A DNA stretch of 64,000 nucleotides from Amanita rubescens (Eukaryota; Basidiomycota; Agaricomycetes; Agaricales; Amanitaceae). Both the position numbers and the translations under genes were made by a program. The notes beneath the pieces were generated by a model, which was not told the DNA's origin, ran no database searches, and saw nothing but the letters and a program-made list of their open reading frames with translations. The stretch's first letter is position 1. Each line of letters starts with the position of its first letter. Location of the stretch: contig WION01000171.1 of the NCBI GenBank assembly GCA_015039365.1, positions 1 to 64,000 of the forward strand, given 5' to 3'. Positions 59,772 through 64,000 of the stretch are shown here, one piece after another.

Positions 59772-61212
59772 TCAAGAAGATGGGGCTAGATCGATCTGGC
59801 TACTGGACATCCTGATGATGCGTTGCTCCATTTGTTGGAATCGGCGCTCCGTCTCCTCCTCTTTTTGCTGTAGACGCAGTTTCCACTGACGATGTTGATC
59901 TTCCAACTGTTGCTGCTGGTCAGCGATTTGCTGTCGCAACAGACGTTGCTCTTCCTGATAACGTCGCTCTTTTTCCTCTTGCTCTTTTTTCAGCTGTCGG
60001 TCTCTCTCCTCTCGCTCTCTCTCCATCCGCTGTTCCCTCTCCGCCTGTTCCTTCCTCAGCCATTGTTCCTTCTCATCCCGCTCTCGTCTCTCTTTTTCAC
60101 GTTCCTGTCTTTCCTTCGCTTGTTCTAACTTGAGCTTTGTTACTTGTCCAGCAAGTTCTTTTGTCTTTAGGATCTCCTCCGTCCTTGCTCGCTCAAACTC
60201 CTCCCGCTAGATCACCTCTTGTCAGCGCCGCAAACAGAAACTCTAAGTGAAAGGAACCAACCTGCTTGCCCATAGTCTGTCTCTCCCTTGTAAAATCATC
60301 CCAGATCTTGTTGATATGGACTGGATCGCGTCGATGGACTGGAACGAGACCGATTGAACCCTGACGTCTCCCCCGCCTTACTTTTTCCTTCTCGTCGCTC
60401 GTGGTAGCCTTGTTATTGTATATTGTCGCCCACTTTTCTAGCAAGCCGAAGATAGTATCGGCGAACCAATAACATTGACGTCCGAGAACAGTATAAGTGG
60501 CACTGTCATTATGGACGACGCTGGCCAGAATCATAACATCCCAAAGGCTCGGGCGCTTTGCACGATCGCCCTTGAATGTGATGGTCCTCAGAACGTTTGA
60601 GTGTGGGGGATGGCAATTGATCCTGGTGATTGTATCCGCGGCCAGGTATTGATTCGAGCTTATGGCAGACGGACGGGATATCGAGCTGTCCGATAGGCGT
60701 CGCACAGCGTGCCTGATTGAGCCGGGTATCTTGGAAATCCTTCCTTTCATCGATACGAAGGATAGAGACGAAGTGGAAGATTGAGGAGAGTCAACAAGTG
60801 GAGAAGATTCCTCAAGATCGGTGCCGAAAGACTCCACCGACGACGACGAAGACCTTGTTACAGCATCTTTGCGCTCGCCAGCAGAGCGGTCGGTACGCAA
60901 TTGCAATTTGTGCTTCTTGTCATTGCTGAACTCGTAAATGACAAACTCGTGCTCGTTGCGACTGTTGGTAACCTTGCAGTGAAAAGCCTTGTCTAACCGA
61001 TAACCTGTAAGTTCTAGCCACATTGCGATGCTTTCGGGGGTCCAGCCCCGTAAACAGGTCATGACAAGATGTACCCAGACGACGATCGCCATTTGCACGT
61101 CGAGGTGAGGAACAGACTTGCTGCCGGGTGCGGTACCCAGGGAACCCATGATCGAAGGTGGTAGAACTGAAGACAGAAAACCCCGGAGGGTGTCTTTGAA
61201 CGTGAACGTCAT
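59772..61212 (-). CDS. Array paralogue E: H/C-motif domain plus long coiled coil
   Basis: 461 residues from exons 61212-60262 and 60206-59772 (intron 55 nt). This is the most complete C-type member: start MTFTFKDTLRGFLSSVLPPS. Landmarks: VVWVHLVMTCLRGWTPESIA, SRNEHEFVIYEFSNDKKHKL (His88), LRTDRSAGER, a Ser-rich insert, SSNQYLAADTITRINCHPPH, LRTITFKGDRAKRPSLWDVM, YTVLGRQCYWFADTIFGLLE (Cys247), VPVHRRDPVHINKIWDDFTR. The second exon is about 145 residues of charged coiled coil with near-heptad Glu/Arg/Gln runs, ending SSSQIDLAPSS. It differs little from D. No known enzyme domain was recognised with certainty. Confidence 0.86.
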
Positions 61213-62342
61213 TCCCTAGAGGTATATGTATGAAAACAAGAACCGAGGCCCGCCACCTCGAGGCCTTCGCACTTCATCACCACGTGTAGAACATGCATTG
61301 ATGCGACCCGAGTCATGTTCCACGTGATCACAGCAATCTTGTCTATTGAATAGGCGCCCTCGGTCTCTGTCGGAGTGATGGTGGCACAGCGCCTCATTTC
61401 TGCAGTCAAAAGCAGCGCCTCGTTGGTAGATAACCATGGCTGCCTTGCGGGAGACGGTAGGATGAGCGTTCGATGACCTATATCTTCATGAAGTTGACAG
61501 GTCAAACCAAAAACCGATATCACGGAGGGGGCTTCGAGACTTGGCAGGGCTATTTTTTCCTGAAACCAGTTACGCCTGCGCATGCTCGGACAACCTAGTC
61601 TGATGACGCAAAGAAGTTTATTAACACGTTGATTTGACTGCTTTGACAGCGGGATGCGCCCAACGTATCTAGATACCCAAGAGTAGTCACGGAACGCGAG
61701 CCAGTTTGATACCGCGACTGTTAATTAAATTCTGCGCTAGGTCAGCGATTTTTTTTCCCTGAAGAGAAAGCTCAATTCTTTATTAAACAAGACCTGGAAA
61801 GCTCACGTCGGAATAACCCAGGCGGACACATATAAATAAAAGGACGCACCCTCGCTTTTCCGCGGAGCGTAATAGGTTCCAGCTGTGTAAATCATAGGGA
61901 TATTAAGGACAGCTGTGTTGTGCACTGCGATCTTCGCCCGCTCCGGTTCCGAAAACCAATTGAAGATATGAATCTGATGTTGTCGACACACGCTGGAAGT
62001 ATGAGGCAGATGTCTCGGCCTTTGATCTATCCGGGAGCGGCTGAAATGCGGTGGCGAAAAGTTGTGCTTGTACTACATACGCGTATGACAGTTCGTATGG
62101 TGACCCTGACTCGGAGTAGTGACAGCGTCGCGTGAACCAAATACGACAATACAAATTCGGCCATTTGGAGGCGGGGATTCCAGTTTTCCCTTTTCCCTAT
62201 TTTCCCTTCAAGTTTCGGTGCGTGCTCTTGCGTGCTCCGTCAGAGCCCCGCGATCGACATGGGTCAAGACTTCGCTTAGTCTCAGAATGCGCAATACTAA
62301 TATGATACTGATAGTATTGGTTCCGCGCGCATCGTAGAGAGT

Positions 62343-62520
62343 CTACAGATTGGTCAATGGCGTCGTCAAATTCTTGTGGCAATGTTTTCCGAAGTCCAGC
62401 CTCGTACTAAGCACGTCATGACGACATGAATCCCGGTGTCGATGGGATCCGACATCGGTATCTTCAGACTTCAGGTGAGGGATGAATCTGCTCATGCCCC
62501 GTCCATGAACGACGATGCCG
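62343..62520 (-). pseudogene. Truncated A/B-type relic in unit 3
   Basis: On the minus strand the reading HRHRDSCRHDVLSTRLDFGK HCH is the alternative frame of the DTWIHVV...LRGW region also seen in copy A (HRHLDSCRHVVLTRLDFGK). Only about 170 bp remain; the frame is broken. Confidence 0.65.
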
Positions 62521-62529
62521 TTCCTCCAA

Positions 62530-63415
62530 AAGCTTGTCAAGATGTTCCCAGAGAATGAAGTAATTCCAGTTGGAATGGAAGTTAACGGCCGTAAATTTAG
62601 CATCTGTTCCGGTTCAGGCTTTACTCCACGCAGATTATCAGGTGGCATGCTTGCCGTTGGGCCTCAATTACGACCGTACGATGGAAGCAATCTACAATAC
62701 TCACAACACGAAATGCACCAACATATGCGCTTGGAAAGGCTCGGAGGATGCCTGCTGTACCATGCTACAGTCCTCTGTTCCAGTTGATTCCCGGTCCATC
62801 GTGGATCTTCCTTGCTGGTTGGCCCAAACGCTGCTTTCCCTTGAAGCTTGATGCCGAACATCCCTTGCGAGTGCCCTTATCGGGACAAGATGAATCGGTG
62901 ATGTCGATTTATCCGGAAGATAAACCCGATTATCTTGGGCGCGATGACCAGGAAGGTCATGCAATCTTCGCCTACTCCCCACAGCGCTTTTCTGATACTC
63001 GACTTTCCTGGATCTATGACTCGGAGCAAGCCGAGTCAAGTAAGAACTGGCGACTTTCCTGTCTTCTGGGTCATCTGATACTCCGCTTTCCTAGATCTAC
63101 GACTTGGGGCAAGGAGGATCTTATGACCAGCCTCGATGCCGATGTCGTTCCTCGACTTTCAGCGCAGATGGACGAACCTTACCTGCTGGTTTGAGCCTGG
63201 GGATTAGGATGGACATTTATATGGTGGAACACTACCTTTTTCAACCCCGGGTCCAACTTTTGATGGTCGTTTCACGACAATGTCACCTCAGTACGCTTTT
63301 ACGCTGTCGTGGCTATTGAATATCCATATAGATTGTGTAGAATGGGACGACCATACAAGAGGTAGAACGATGTTATTCTAGCAACATGTCATTGGTATCA
63401 TGAAATGGAGTTAAA
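62530..63415 (+). pseudogene. Rearranged copy of the 52.3 kb hypothetical gene
   Basis: Matches 52290-53300. The first exon is recognisable (FPENEVIPVGMEVNG), as are DRTMEAIYNTHNTKCTNICA, SRSIVDLPCWLAQTLLSLEA and YPEDKPDYLGRDDQEGHAIF. A 7 nt insertion near 62845 (AAGCTTG) shifts the frame. About 115 bp present in the intact copy after CAGCGCTTTTCT are missing, while a stretch around CTGGGTCATCTGATACTC is placed a second time after the CGGAGCAAG site. Further frameshifts follow, and the tail ends early. Confidence 0.8.
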
Positions 63416-63678
63416 GTTAAAATTTAATTACCGATGCATTTCGTGAGGTTTAGCAGCTGGTTTCATTGGCTTCATATAACGAGGTAAATCAATTAATTGG
63501 ACAACGCGACGCCCCTAAAAGAAAACAACATATTTTCCCATAAAATGAAATAATTAAAGGACGGGACTATGTATGATCCACATACATAGAGAGTGTACGG
63601 TGAGGTGTATAGGTGTATACGGAGAGTTACCTAGGAATAGTTCCTGTACCACTGGACAGTACATGACGGCATATTCCT

Positions 63679-64000
63679 CTAGAAGATGCCTCCCTGCTGC
63701 AAACGCATTTGCCATTGTCGATTCTTCTCTTCCAACTGTCGCTGCTGGTCAGCGATTTGCTGACATAGCAGACGTTGTTCTTCCTGAAGACGTCGCACCA
63801 TTTCCTCTTACTATTTCTTCAGCTGCCGCTCTCTCCTCTCCTCTCCCCATCCGCTGTTCCATCTCCATTTGTTCCTTCCTCAGCCAAGGGGACATAGAGT
63901 CATCATGCTTTCTGCAACATCCTTCATCCTTGGTCGCTCTGATGCTTCTCTCGTCCAGCAGCGCTGAATGAGATTCCACGCGTCATCACTGAGAGGTGGC
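63679..64000 (-). pseudogene. Decayed 3' exon of a sixth array copy, cut by window edge
   Basis: Minus-strand sequence encodes the coiled-coil pattern QQIADQQRQLEEKNRQWQMR with LQQGGIF before a stop at about 63679, and further up RKEQMEMEQRM. Two adjacent stops (TAG TAA) interrupt it near 63808-63815, where other copies read KKEQEE or similar. The first exon lies outside the window. Confidence 0.65.

Larger units (their letters stand above)
59353..63415. repeat. Array unit 3 (paralogue E, relic and inserted gene copy), about 4.1 kb
   Basis: Same layout as units 1 and 2, plus about 0.9 kb (62.52-63.41 kb) carrying the rearranged copy of the 52.3 kb gene just before the next unit starts. Confidence 0.85.

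Noticed and set aside
56724..60128. Plus-strand frames rich in Leu, Phe and Ser opposite the coiled-coil exons (56724-56960, 59892-60128)
   Set aside because: They are the antisense of Glu/Lys/Gln codons in the coiled coil and only look like membrane proteins.

Overview
The window looks like the nuclear genome of a basidiomycete, most likely a mushroom-forming agaricomycete. The genes are intron-dense with introns of about 48-60 nt, intergenic gaps are short, and both strands are used. Products such as a peptidyl-Lys-type M35 protease, a Ran1-type kinase, a HET-C protein and an SPX-EXS protein fit that group. No ribosomal RNA, tRNA, CRISPR or intact transposon was found.

From 0 to 45 kb the window carries mainly conserved genes: histone H2B (with a decayed partial copy beside it), an Old Yellow Enzyme-type flavin oxidoreductase (-), TFIIE alpha (-), a Ran1-like kinase (+), complex I subunit NDUFB7 (+), autophagy scaffold Atg11 (+), a secreted M35 metalloprotease (+), a small S/P-rich protein (+), HET-C (-), a G3BP-like NTF2/RRM protein (+), a TEY MAP kinase (-), Sec62 (-), a mitochondrial TPR protein (-), an SPX-EXS phosphate-homeostasis protein (+), Spo7 (-), Vps16 (-), an arrestin-like protein (-) and an RmlD/MAT2B-like reductase (+). 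These are unrelated cellular functions, not a cluster with a single pathway. The oxidoreductase and the kinase carry single-base frameshifts inside conserved motifs, which means either recent decay or sequencing errors.

From 45 kb to the right edge the character changes. Five minus-strand paralogues of an uncharacterised protein family lie head-to-tail, with relics between them. Each has an N-terminal domain with invariant HEFV(I/M)YEF and QCYWFADTIFGLLEKW motifs, one intron at a fixed place, and a long charged coiled-coil exon. Two paralogues (A, B) are one subtype. Three (C, D, E) sit in repeating units of about 2.9, 3.1 and 4.1 kb, each of which also holds a truncated A/B-type relic; a sixth, decayed copy runs off the window. 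Two unrelated plus-strand genes are interleaved: a single-copy gene at 47-49 kb, and a gene at 52-53 kb with a rearranged pseudogene copy at 62.5-63.4 kb.

The array is the most novel part of the window. The His-then-Cys motif order suggests, as inference only, a permuted papain-like (LRAT/NlpC-P60-like) fold joined to a coiled coil.
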